From Russula earlei (Eukaryota > Basidiomycota > Agaricomycetes > Russulales > Russulaceae), in assembly GCA_025769875.1 (NCBI GenBank), contig JAGFNK010000581.1, positions 1 through 32,335 on the forward strand: 32,335 nucleotides of DNA. Reading direction: 5' to 3'. The position numbers and the translations under genes were made by a program. This document shows positions 20,942-30,509 of the stretch, piece after piece (within the stretch, counting starts at the first letter, position 1; every line of letters starts with the position of its first letter). Under the pieces are notes generated by a model. That model did not search any database. It was given only the letters and a program-made list of their open reading frames with translations, and was not told the DNA's origin.

Positions 20942-21990
20942 TGTTTCCTCCTTCCAGTTTGTTTCAAACCTAAAATTGTTGCTACTTCATATTCCTCTTC
21001 TCCTTCCACTAATTCTGCTTCTGGATTGGTGTAGTTGGCCCCATGCTCCTCTGTCTCCTTGTAAGGTGTCAATAAGGAGGCATGAAACGCATTATGGATC
21101 CTCCAGCGGCTAGGGAGATCCAATCTGTATGTCACCAGGCTGATCACCTCCATGATTTCCAAGGGCCCATATTGTTTTGGGCGTAGTTTCACTGTAGGAT
21201 GTGTCATTTTTAGGTTGGTGCTGTCAAGCCATACCCTTTCTCCTTTCTGATAAGGTTGGAAACTGCTTCTTCACTTCCACATTAGGGAAGCGATCTTCAT
21301 CGCTTCTTGTGCCTGTGATCTCACTTCCTGGATTCAGACTTTCCAATTGTCTATTCTTGGTATCTTGCTTCCCCGATTTAGCTGGTGTGCCTTGGGCGTG
21401 AAGCCCATCCATAAGAAGAAAGGGGACTGCTTGGTTGTCTCTGAAACGTTAGAATTCATTGTGTATTGCACCAGAGGCAGCCAGTCCACCCAATCGTCTT
21501 ATTGGTGGTTGCAAAAGATCCTGAGTGATGTTTCCATCATCTGATTCGCTCTTTCTGATTGTCCATCTGTCTGAGGATGGTAGGTGGTGCTGATATTCTG
21601 TTTGATATGCAGCTGGTCACAAAGTTCCCTAATGAACTTGGAACTTATTAGTTTGTCTCAATTGGATATGATCTTGCTTGGTACTCCTACAAAGGAGAAT
21701 ATTCTGTCCTTGTAGAGCTGTGCTAGCTCTTCTGCATCCATCTCTTCCTTGCAAGGAAGCAGGATGACACCTTTAGTACAATTGTGGTCGGTGACAGTCA
21801 ATATACTGTCATATCCTTTTGACTTCGGCAATTTGACCACAAAGTCCATGCTGACAGTTGAGAAGGGAGTAGCCCCTTCTTCTGGTGGTATGGGATACAG
21901 TGGAGGTCGACTTGGATGAGTGTTTGACTTGTTACTTTGGCAAATTGCGCATCCTTCCACATATTGGTTGACAAAGCGTCTCATGGTTGG
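20942..21990 (-). pseudogene. G1 integrase core and C-terminal domain
   Basis: It starts with the second half of the zinc-binding domain (RRFVNQYVEGCAICQSNKS), then the rve core: first Asp in TVSMDFVVKLPKSKG, second site in VPSKIISN followed by a stop, and Glu in YHPQTDGQSERANQ. The second catalytic Asp reads Asn and the next codon is TGA, so the enzyme is dead. After a degraded stretch (21200-21420, frame changes) comes the GPY/F-like C-terminal region KLRPKQYGPLEIMEVISLVT with WRIHNAFHASLLTPYKE, leading into the chromodomain. A stop is also present at about 21504 (CAA or CAG context). Confidence 0.85.
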
Positions 21991-23547
21991 TGTCAAGACT
22001 CACTCTTGAACAATCCAGTTCAAGAGTGAAGGGTTAGTTCAAAGACAAGTCAATAGATGTCCAAGACGGTGTGGGCAAGGAGTAGGGTCCAGAGTAGCAA
22101 CAAATACCAAAGGGGTATAGTTACTGGTAAAGTTGAGCAGGTACGCAAAGAGGAGGCCAGGATAGTCACAAGGGGACGGTCCTTAAAGGAGTATCCCAGG
22201 AATGGAGAGTGCCGTAAACAAATGGACAGTCTGAGGACTGTCCGCTACTTAATTGAGCGCTTATATACTACAAGAGAACTGCTAAATAGGGAACAAGTTG
22301 TAACCTTGTTATCAAGCACAATAGAGTGATGAGTAAGAAGTCAGAGTGTGCTTACTGAGCATGCTCAGTCATGCTCAGTAAGCTGCTGAGTAAGAAGGCT
22401 TCTCCTGATGAGTAAGAGCCTTCACTGTCCATGTGTTCCCTGCCTTAGTACACGTGTAAGCTCCTGATTCATTTTCTGTTAGTTAGTTTAGGGCCGGTCA
22501 TTTGAGGACTTGTAGTCTGGTTCAGGGACTAGTGTTATCCTATAAGGCCCCTTATATAGTTCTATTAGGGTCCTTAGAGTCGACCCTAATATTCCTATTA
22601 AGGTCCTTATGTTAAGGCTCCAAAGTGCCTTAAATAAGATCAATGGTCGCGTCTATAAACGCATCCTACCAATGCAGATATGCTTGAGTCAAGCAAGCAA
22701 TACTCGTGGAGGGGAAGGAGTGTTAGATCCTTCTAGAGTATGACAACAGGATGAGAGGGGCTCTGCAGACGGGGTAGGAGTCAACTGTTTGGGATTGGCA
22801 AACTAAGTCGAGCTTAAGGCTCAACTGTTTCTACTGGAGGCTTTATATAGCCCTACAGGGATAAGGTTCATACTACTGTAGTACTGGTTGGTGCTATAGT
22901 AGCAAAAGGCAGCTCATAGAAGCGAGGTTGCTTCTATGTAAACGATCTCGGTGCTGGAAGCATTAAGTGCTTCCCCAATCAAGGAATTGACGTACGTGGC
23001 GGTACAGGAACATCTGGGACAGAAGCAATGCTACTCATTGCTTCTTCAGTACATCTTCTGAAAGATACAATCAACGCGCTCCGAATGTGACATCAAAGAA
23101 CATAAACGATCAAGATCTGACGCACGCATAATGCAAACAGTGCAGTCCATAGTTCAGGTGTTCCGGCATCTTCTGGACCCCAAACCACTCGGTAACACCT
23201 TAGTATTGCCTTATAGTTCATTCTATAGTTATTAGAGTTAGTCTAATAACGTGTTGCAGGGTCCTTGCTACTGTGTTAATGCCTATTGCAGAGCACCTAA
23301 AGTCGTCCTAAAGGGTCCTTAGGAAGGTCATAATACTGTCTTTTATTGCTAAAAGGGTTGCCCTTAAGTGGGGCTTGCTGTATATCAATTGTGCCAAGAA
23401 TTGCTCGCGTGACAATGCGTGCGCGATATTGTGGACACCTCTACTCACCCCTTTTGCTCGTGTGAACAGGGTGGCACCATAGAGGCTGGGTTTCCTCTCA
23501 TAAGGAAGGGTCCTTCAAGGACCCTCTCCAGAGAATGGTTCATGACA
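21991..23547 (-). mobile_element. Solo LTR, family B (about 964 bp without its own insertion)
   Basis: On the minus strand it begins TGTCATGAACC and ends GTCTTGACA, similar in its termini to family A but different inside. It splits the integrase zinc-binding domain between the codons for YYWW and TMRRF. The flanks GTTGG (21986-21990) and GTGGA (23548-23552) look like a decayed 5-bp duplication. It is itself interrupted by the solo G LTR at 22610-23197. No coding sequence is seen. Confidence 0.75.
22610..23197 (-). mobile_element. Solo LTR of family G (588 bp) nested in the family B LTR
   Basis: It is highly similar to 14391-15009 over its whole length with small deletions, with the same TGTTA...TAACA ends. 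The exact 5-bp duplication CCTTA flanks it (22605-22609 and 23198-23202). The internal transcript-start motif differs by one base (TAAGTCGAGCTT on the plus strand). Confidence 0.93.
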
Positions 23548-24294
23548 GTGGACCACCAGTAGTATTGCATCATTCCCAGTAGTGTTTTAGCTTTCCCTGG
23601 GTGTCCTGCTGTGGGACTGTCATGATACTGTTCCAGTAACATCCTGTGGGTCCCTTCGTCGCCTGTAACCACCAAGGCTTCATTCTTCCACCATAAGCTA
23701 TGTTGCTTCTCCAGTCGGTGTCTCTGTACCCAATCAAGTAACTTTAATCGGTGTCTTTCTTCCCCTTGTTGGTTCTTTATCCGTTCTTCCAATGCAGTAG
23801 TATGCATTACTCAAACAAAAAGGTGGTCAGGTAGCACAACCACTTCTTCTTTATCCACTTGTCCATTGTCAAGGTCAGGTCTCCTAGACAGGGCATCTGC
23901 TTTATTCCTTGCCCCTGCCTGGTGTTTCAGTTCTAAGTTGAAGTCCGCCAAGAAGGTAATGTATCTTGCTATTCAACCATTTATTCGCTGAGGGTGTTGG
24001 TAATGCAACAGGTTCACATGGTCTGTATAGACCACCACCTTATGCTTTGCTCCCATGAGCAGGTGTCTCCAGTGCTTCAAGGCTCGCACCATGGCTAAGA
24101 ACTCTTTGTCCCATATGTCGTAGTTCTTTTCTGCTTGTTTCAAGGCTGTGGAGAAGTAACCTATTGGCCTCCTCTTTCCTTGTTCATCCTTCTGGAATAG
24201 TACTGCTCCAATAGCATAATTGGACGTGTCTACTTCCAGTTCAAAGGGTCGCTCCTCATCAGGATGGAGCAGGATGGGGTCGGAAGATACTATC
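23548..24294 (-). pseudogene. G1 RNase H and start of the integrase zinc-binding domain
   Basis: The RNase H acidic residues are all present: VDTSNYAIGAVLF (Asp), WDKEFLAMVRAL (Glu), VVYTDHVNL (Asp) and GARNKADALSRRP (Asp). Two TGA stops break the frame, one after HPQRING and one before VMHTTALEE, both at likely Arg CGA sites. The frame continues into YHDSPTAGHPGKAKTL, the His half of the integrase HHCC zinc domain, and is cut at YYWW by the family B LTR. Confidence 0.88.
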
Positions 24295-25680
24295 TGTTAT
24301 GAACCAAGGCCAAGTCCTGGCCGAGGATTGTCCTATTTTACTCAAGAAAGACCTCTCTCACTTTGCATTGCCAACTCCCTTCCATTTTCTGGGCTATCCC
24401 TCCTGTGGTACAAGATATTGCTATTGCAAAAGCACTATAACACGACCAGGCACCCGTTTCCTAATCGGGTAATCATCGCGTGGCAGCCACATGGCCATCC
24501 AGCCACCATGGACCTGAAACAGTGGCACAAACTCTTAGAAACTGTTGCATAAATCATCTGACGTCATCAGGGCTCCAATGACATCATAGCTGACTGAGCG
24601 ACTCCACAGTGACCTCATAGGCTCACTAAGCGCCCCACAGTGACATCATAATGATGTCATCGCTCCACAATGATCAGTAAGGCCCCTTTTACCAACCGAG
24701 AATTCTTGAATCTTGAACTTGAACTTGGATTTCGGGATTTTCCGGGAGTGACAGGAGTGACAGGAGTGATGTAAGTGATATGATGTATATAATAAATTAA
24801 TATGCATTTGTTTTTGTTGTCATTTGCATACTCACATATTTGGGGTTACACATGATGTGTCAGCGTCAAACTCGGGGTCGAGCAGTCCAACTCAAGCTCA
24901 ACATCTGGGTGCTTGCAGCCCCATTTTCACCAGAGCTGCACATACAAATTTTGCACAAAGATGTGCACCCACACATTGGTGACACATATTCTGCCTTATG
25001 ACATGCTTGCAATACCCCACTTGGAAGGAGTGGAAGGAAGGGTTAGAAAAAATATTTTACATATCACATGTAAACCCAGCAAATCACACCGGAAAATAAC
25101 TCATATTTGAAATGGACTCATATTAGTTTATTATGTCACTTACATCACACCTGTCATTCCTGTCACTCCCGGAAAATCCCAAAATCCAAGTTCAAGTTCA
25201 AGATTCAAGAATTCTCGGTTGGTAAAAGGGGCCTAATGCGCTCAGTAAGCCTGAAACTTGACACAAGCAAGTTTATGCCTCTGTAGTCCTATTGGATGGT
25301 ACCAAAGAGTCTAGAATAGTCCCAGTGCTTTGTAATCGACCCTGTACACTGTATATAAGCCCCAATGAAGCATGGCAGTCGTCAGACTGTCCATTTGTGA
25401 TACTCTCATCTTTCTGGGTACTCCCCCGTGACCGCTCAGTTTAAAGACTCCTCTCGCTTCCAAGGTACTCTTCTACGACCGCCTTGTTTAAAAGCCCCCT
25501 CGCTACACTGGCCTCCAGCCTTCGCCTTTGTCTCTTGCAACACCTACCAGTCCCCATCTGGTACCTCCTCGTCGTTTGGCTCGTCCTCTTGTTCAACGCC
25601 GCCTTCGCCGTGTATCACCTGTTCCGACCCTTGCCCACCTGCTCCTGAGTCCTCAGTGATCAGCAGTACGTGTCTTGACA
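24295..25680 (+). mobile_element. Solo LTR of family A carrying a MITE
   Basis: It begins TGTTATGAACC and ends GTCTTGACA, like the LTRs at 11860 and 28026. The exact duplication CTATC is at 24290-24294 and 25681-25685. Without the 553-bp MITE and its TAA duplication it is 830 bp, matching its sisters. It separates reverse transcriptase from RNase H of G1. Confidence 0.93.
24681..25233. mobile_element. Harbinger-like MITE, 553 bp with long inverted repeats
   Basis: The sequence is absent from both sister LTRs. It starts GGCCCCTTTTACCAACCGAG and ends with the inverted copy. The inverted repeats are roughly 100 bp with few mismatches and include several GTGACAG-type repeats. It is flanked by a 3-bp TAA duplication (24678-24680 and 25234-25236). 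TAA duplication with GG-starting ends is typical of PIF/Harbinger. The AT-rich centre has no meaningful coding sequence, so it is non-autonomous. Confidence 0.85.
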
Positions 25681-26513
25681 CTATCTGGATAAGTCATTCC
25701 AGAGCATCTTTGCATTCTTGGGTCCATTCAAATGACACCCCTTTCTTTGTCAAGGCGATAATGGGTTGAGCAATCTGACTGAACCCTCGAATGAAAGCCC
25801 TATTGTAACTGAGGACTCCCATGACTTTGCATACTTCATGTACATCCTTGATTTCCCTAGGCCAGTCCATGATTCCTCAGACCTTGGAGGCCTCAATCTT
25901 CATCTTCCCTTTGTCTATGTCCCATCCCAGCATGGTTAGTTTTCACACCATGAACTGGCACTTCTTGGGTTTCAGGAAGTATGACTTCTTCTGCATCAGC
26001 ACGAGTAGTTCACTGATACATTGCTCATGGATTTCTAGTTGTTTGGGACTGTCCCCCATGGCAATTCCAAAGTCATCCAGATAGTTGACAGTGTATTCTG
26101 CCCATCAGTCCAGCCAGTCACTGAAGTCTCTTCTCATCAGCCTAGTAAAGAAGGCTGGCACATTCTTGAGCCCAAAATACATGACATTGGGCAGGTAGGT
26201 TCCATATGGCATCTTGAAGGCTGCCTTCCAGCGATCTCCTTCTGCCAGTCGCACATTATTGTATCCCCATCATATATTGAACTTGGAGAACACCTTTTTC
26301 CCTCGAAGTCTTTCCACCTCTTGTTCCAGATGTGGTAAAGGTTCATTGTCTCATCTGGTCCACTGATTTAGTTGTCAATAGTCTACAATGATCCTCTTCT
26401 CCTTGCTGTCCTTCTTGCCAATGAAGAACACTGGAGATGTGTAGCTGGATGGACCTGGAGTGATGTATCGCTTTTCTACTTCATCAGCTAGGAATTTCTT
26501 GAGGTATTCTCAT
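25681..26513 (-). pseudogene. G1 reverse transcriptase
   Basis: Recognisable blocks in order are: YLKKFLADEVEKRYITPGPS, VFFIGKKDSKEKRIIVDY, LAEGDRWKAAFKMPYGTYLP, FGLKNVPAFFTRLMRRDF, the catalytic box VNYLDDFGIAMGD (near 26085) and KDVHEVCKVMGVLSYNRAFI. At least six in-frame stops are present, mostly TGA where the family has Arg. The frame is also shifted near 26505-26515, where about two bases seem lost between NMR and DE. Both Asp residues of the YLDD box are kept. Confidence 0.88.
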
Positions 26514-27283
26514 TCATCTCATGTTAGGGGGGTACACTTTGCAGTTTAGCTCCTTTGGTGCATCAGGTAACAGCTCTATCTGCATATCTGGTTCCCTTGG
26601 TGGTGGGAACCTCTGGGACCTCTCTTCTGAGAAGACATCTGCAAAGCGGTGGAATTGCTTTAGAACATTGGCAAGGGGGTCCTCTCCTTCCTGTGGTTTA
26701 ATTGACTGCTGGGCCCACTTCTGAGCAATAGTCATCTTTTGTAGGTAAATGGCTTCCCCTTTCTTCAATTGTTGGTTTTCATCCCTTGCTTGCTTTTGGA
26801 TATTTGCAACATAGAGATCCAGGTACTTGTATTGAGCAGTCTCAATCTGTACTGCTCCTTCCATCAGCTGTCCTTTCTTCCAGTTGATGGTGGGGTCAAA
26901 CTCATATAGGAAGGGATATCCCAGGATGACCCAATCCATTCCTAAATCTGTGAGATAGAACTTTTGCAAGCTCTCCTTCTCCTTGTATCGGATGCAAAGC
27001 CAGCAGTAATGGGTGAGTTCCCCTTGCTTATTCTGGGTTCCGTCGACGTTTTGTACTACCATGGCTTCATGTAGTTCTCATTTCCCAATCTTCAGTCTTT
27101 TCCAAGCTGAGTGATTAATGAAGTTCTCTGTTGCTCCACTGTCCAGTAGAGCAGATTCCTCAGCCATCGTGTGTGCAGTGATGAAAGTGAATGGAATATT
27201 CATAGCATTCAGTCTTCTAATGTACACTTGCAACACACTATTCTTCCTAAGCCAGGCCGTCGACTTAGGTGTTCCTAAAAACC
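26514..27283 (-). pseudogene. G1 pol start: protease
   Basis: The frame is entered by -1 shifting from gag at 27284-27278. The aspartic protease active site is ALLDSGATENFINH (about 27130-27160), followed by TDLGMDWVILGYPFLYEFDP, the second half of the retropepsin fold. A TGA follows IGK near 27075. A connection of about 100 residues (QRFPPPREPDMQIELLPDAP) leads to reverse transcriptase. Confidence 0.88.
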
Positions 27284-27284
27284 C
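27246..27284 (-). promoter_or_regulatory. -1 ribosomal frameshift signal between gag and pol of G1
   Basis: On the minus strand the gag frame reads CAG GGT TTT TAG. The heptamer GGGTTTT (27284-27278) is in the X XXY YYZ phase and is followed at once by the gag stop TAG. After an 8-nt spacer comes CCTAAG (27269-27264), a 12-nt loop and CTTAGG (27251-27246), a perfect 6-bp stem. Slipping back one base enters the open protease frame. This is how many Ty3/gypsy and retroviral genomes set the gag to pol ratio. Confidence 0.8.
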
Positions 27285-28025
27285 TGTTCCATCAGTTCTT
27301 CCAATAAGTCCTCCTTCTGTTTGGTGGACATCTTCTTTATGGATGCAGAGGAGGAGCTCTTGTTATAGGTAGGAGGAGGAGACGTGGATCGTCCAGAGAC
27401 AGTGCTTTCATTTCCACTGTCCCCTGAATCATCCTCCTTTTCTGTTTCCAGAGCTCGAGCTTTTCCTTTGTCCCTTGGGTTACTTAATTTCTTTTTGACT
27501 CTGTCCTTGTCAGGACAGTTCCAGCTGATATGCCCTGCTTTCTTGCAGATGAAGCATTTCCCTTCTGCTAGCAGTTTCTTCTTTTCCTCTGTCAGAGGAG
27601 GACGTTGCTTGGTCCTTGCTGCATCAGTGGATACTGAGTCCACTTCCATAGCATTCAGGTCTCTTTGGTTTCGCCTTTTCCCAGCCTGTAGGGATTTCAT
27701 GCGATTCTCCCCGGTGGTCAACGATCCACCTCCAGATCCAATATTGGTTTTCATGAGCTAGTCTCTGGCCTGTTCTTCCCTAGCAGCATTGATCCATGCT
27801 TGCAGATCATTGATGGCAGGTATGTCTCTGACTGGTCAATTGTAGATTCATTGCACCAGCCAGGTGATTAGTCCAGCCTTATAGGCTTTGACTGTTCCTG
27901 GTGAATTCTGGTCCCATCCTGCTTTACTGAGCAGAACAAGGAATTTGCTGGTATAATCATCCAGTGATGTTGCTTTAGACATGGACAATTGTTGTGGCTC
28001 CATAAAAGCATCTTCAGGCTCTGTG
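27275..28025 (-). pseudogene. G1 gag, C-terminal part with zinc knuckle
   Basis: It is truncated at 28025 by the LTR of element A. It holds the end of the capsid-like region, the zinc knuckle CFICKKAGHISWNC (about 27510-27560) and a Ser/acidic tail (ALETEKEDDSGDSGNESTVS) ending at TAG 27277-27275, the frameshift stop. In-frame TGA codons at 27850-27848 and 27838-27836 and a TAG near 27760 break it. At the shared site G2 still reads CGA where G1 reads TGA. Confidence 0.88.
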
Positions 28026-28293
28026 TGTTATGAACCAAGGCCAGATCCTGGCCGTAGATTGTCCTATTTCACTCAAGAGAGACCTCTCTCACTTTGCATT
28101 ACCAACTCCCTTCCATTTTCCGGGCTATCGATACCTCCTGCGGTACAAGATATCACTATTGCAAAGGCACTATAACACGACCAGGCACCCGTTTCCTAAT
28201 CGGGTAATCATCGCGTGGCAGCCACATGGCCACCCAGCCACCAAGGACCCGAAACAGCGGCACAAACTCTTAGAAACTGTTGCATAAATCATC

Positions 28294-28394
28294 TGACGTC
28301 ATCAAGGCTCCAATGACATCATGGCTGACTGAGCGACTCCACAGTGACCTCATAGGCTCACTAAGCACTCCACAGTGACATCATAATGATGTCA
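28294..28394 (+). promoter_or_regulatory. Cluster of CRE/ATF-like octamers in the A LTR
   Basis: Five octamers of the type TGANNTCA lie within 101 bp: TGACGTCA (28294-28301), TGACATCA (28314-28321), TGACCTCA (28345-28352), TGACATCA (28376-28383) and TGATGTCA (28387-28394). They lie 140-240 bp upstream of the TATA box. The perfect palindrome TGACGTCA is the classic bZIP site. Similar sites occur in the two sister LTRs. Confidence 0.55.
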
Positions 28395-28530
28395 TCGCTC
28401 CACAATGATCAGTAATACGCTCAGTAAGCCTGAAACTTGACACAAGCAAGTTTATGCCTCTGTAGTCCTATTGGGTGATACCAAAGAGTCTAGAATAGTC
28501 CCAGTTCTTTGTAATCGACCCTGTACACTG

Positions 28531-28572
28531 TATATAAGCCCCAATGAAGCATGGCAGTCGTCAGACTGTCCA
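28531..28572 (+). promoter_or_regulatory. TATA box and expected transcript start in the A LTR
   Basis: TATATAAG at 28531 is followed 32 nt later by AGACTGTCCA (28563-28572), the exact complement of the primer-binding site. The start of RNA is inferred to be there. Confidence 0.62.
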
Positions 28573-28859
28573 TTTGTGATACTCTCATCCTCCTGGGTAT
28601 TCCCCTGCGACCGCTCAGTTTAAAGTCTACTCTCGTCTTCAAGGTACTCTTCAACAACCGCCTTGTTTAAAGCCCCTCGCTACACTGGCCTCTAGCCTTT
28701 GCCTTTGTCTCTTGCAACACCTACCAGTCCCCATCTGGTACCTCCTCGACGTTTGGCTCGTCCTCCTGTTCAACGCCGCCTTCGCTGTGTACCATCTGTT
28801 CCGACCCTTGCCCACCTGCTCCTGAGTCCTTAGAGATCAGCAGTACGTGTCTTGACATC

Positions 28860-28869
28860 TGGACAGTCT
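28860..28869 (+). promoter_or_regulatory. Primer-binding site of element A, self-priming type
   Basis: TGGACAGTCT starts 2 nt after the LTR and is the exact reverse complement of AGACTGTCCA near the expected RNA 5' end (28563-28572). It starts with TGG, so a tRNA primer cannot be excluded from sequence alone. Confidence 0.7.
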
Positions 28870-28903
28870 CTCATCATCCCTGTATTGACCAGCCAATGCT
28901 CAA

Positions 28904-30440
28904 GTGTTCACTCCTAACTCCCCCACTTTGGTTAACACCTCCTTGCGCCTCCCTTCTTCTCAGCAACCTACCCCACGCACTGCCCTTCGCATCCTCACTG
29001 AAGACATCGACCTGGTCGACACATCCTCGCCCCTCAGCCTCTTGTACTCCCCAACAGCCCCACCATCGTCTCCCAGCATTCCCCAGCCTATCCCAGGCGA
29101 CTTTGTCCCTGTTGGCACTCCCCCTCCTGCGCAGAACAAGCAACAGCAAGCGGACCGACCTCCCTTGCCTGAAGGTTTCCTTGACCGTCCACCTTGCACA
29201 GCATTTCGCTTCCATCCGCACCAGTACTTCGTTCTCCCCACCACCAATCGTCGCCAGGAGCAGTGGCATCCCCTCCACGATTTGAATCATCAAGACTACC
29301 TTGGGCGCATCCCTACCTCAGACCAGTTAGCTCGTCGCGCATTCACAGACACCTTCACTACCGCCTTTCGTGCACGCATCGTCCACACTTTTGCGGTCGA
29401 ACCCTCCAACACTGCCCTTGCCACCCAGTACAATCTCACCCCCTTCGGCATCTGCTCCAACGTTGGGATATACGCCCCGGACGCTGACTTCCCCCTTGGA
29501 CGCATTGCATACATTTTTAACACCTCGTTATTTAGGAAACTACTTACCTTGCCTGCTATTTACCGTCCTGCTTACGAAGGCTCGTTTTGCTTATCTATCG
29601 TACACGACTTCTTGGACGGACGTCTCGCTTTCGCATACGGCTACTTACACTTTGAGGAGAACAGTAACCGCGTGTCCCTACGGCACTATTCGTGCAACGG
29701 CGTCGCGGCCGTTAGAGCGTTAGCTCAAGGTTCAGTGGGGGCCAAGTCCCTGTGACTTGGTTCAAGGGTTCAATGGGGGCCGGCTCAAGAAGGTCGGTTC
29801 AGAGGTTTAGTGTCTCAAGGCTTAGTCAGACAATGACTCAGCCCGCAGACAGAGTCGATGTTCTGGTTTCACAGAGGAGGAGAGCGATGAGAGAGAGGCA
29901 GAGGAGGAAGAGGAACACAAGGGTTCCTTGAGGTGTGCTTAGGTCAAGCAGAGTATAGGCCAGCACAAGCAAGTTGTGATTGAGAGAGAGTACAGGGCAA
30001 GGGATGCGACAGGGAATGGGACAAAGCTAAGCTTGGGACATTCCCCAGCTTCTACAGGCGCTTAAATACTGTATGTAGCGAGGCTGTACAGTACTATAAG
30101 CAGAACAATAAGTAAAGATGAACCAATAGCAAAAGTTGCTTGACAATAGATGAAACACAATAAGTGAAACACAATAAGTGAAACACAATAAGGGATCACT
30201 ATCAAGGGATGAAACGATAACCACGGGAACAGGGACAACAAGAAGAACAAGAATGGGAGGGGGAATTATGGACGGACTGGTAAGGGGGTAAGTTATGACA
30301 ATTCGACTTATACAGTTGACACCATCTGCTTTAACCCCCAGCTACTTCGCTTTTGCTTTACGCCTCGTATTCCCCCTAACCCTCTCGAAATAATTGAGAG
30401 GTACCAACTTGAGACTATAGATCTTGCGCACGGTTCTTAA
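28904..30440 (+). pseudogene. First reading frame of element A, interrupted by a solo LTR
   Basis: The frame is open from about 28889 with GTG at 28904 but no in-frame ATG; an ATG at 28896 lies one base out of register, so a small deletion near the start is likely. It runs to 29692 (LHFEENSNRVSLRHYS). When the insertion at 29693-30300 and one ATTCG are removed it continues in frame (TYTVDTICFNPQLLRFCF, PPNPLEIIERYQLETIDLAH) to TAA 30438-30440, about 308 residues. The N-terminal third is Pro/Ser/Thr-rich and the rest globular, rich in Phe, Tyr and His. It stands in the gag position, but I recognise no domain. Confidence 0.55.
29693..30300 (-). mobile_element. Solo LTR (608 bp), family F, inside element A
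   Basis: On the minus strand it begins TGTCATAACTTACCCCC and ends CCGTTGCA. The exact duplication ATTCG lies at 29688-29692 and 30301-30305. A TATTTAAG box is on the minus strand near 30068. Excision restores the first frame of element A. It contains a three-fold repeat of GTGAAACACAATAA (about 30150-30191). Confidence 0.85.
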
Positions 30441-30509
30441 AAAGTAAGAACCACCCTTGTAACGCTTCAATAAAGATCAAATAAAGATCCTTTTCTTGTT
30501 TTAACTAAA

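Larger units (their letters stand above)
14391..28025 (-). mobile_element. G1: Ty3/gypsy chromovirus, 5'-truncated, heavily nested
   Basis: Read on the minus strand, the order is gag (28025-27275), -1 frameshift site, protease, reverse transcriptase, RNase H, integrase, chromodomain, a long C-terminal extension, polypurine tract and 3' LTR. The order and the chromodomain place it among the Chromoviridae. It is interrupted by element A (which removed or hides its 5' end), solo LTRs at 24295, 21991 and 20044, and a Tc1-like element at 15536. Most in-frame stops are TGA where family sequence expects Arg CGA. Confidence 0.9.
28026..28857 (+). mobile_element. 5' LTR of element A (832 bp)
   Basis: It is a full sister of the LTRs at 11860 and 24295, but the gag sequence of G1 does not resume after it. 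A primer-binding site and open frames follow, so this is the 5' LTR of an element running right beyond the window. It is inserted in G1 gag after GCTCTGTG. Confidence 0.85.

Noticed and set aside
30110..30191. Possible CRISPR-like array from repeated GTGAAACACAATAA units
   Set aside because: Only about three adjacent imperfect copies without spacers, within a fungal LTR; it is a simple tandem repeat.
29751..30300. LTR starting at TGTGACTTGG
   Set aside because: No target duplication is found with this border; starting at 29693 gives an exact ATTCG duplication and restores the reading frame.
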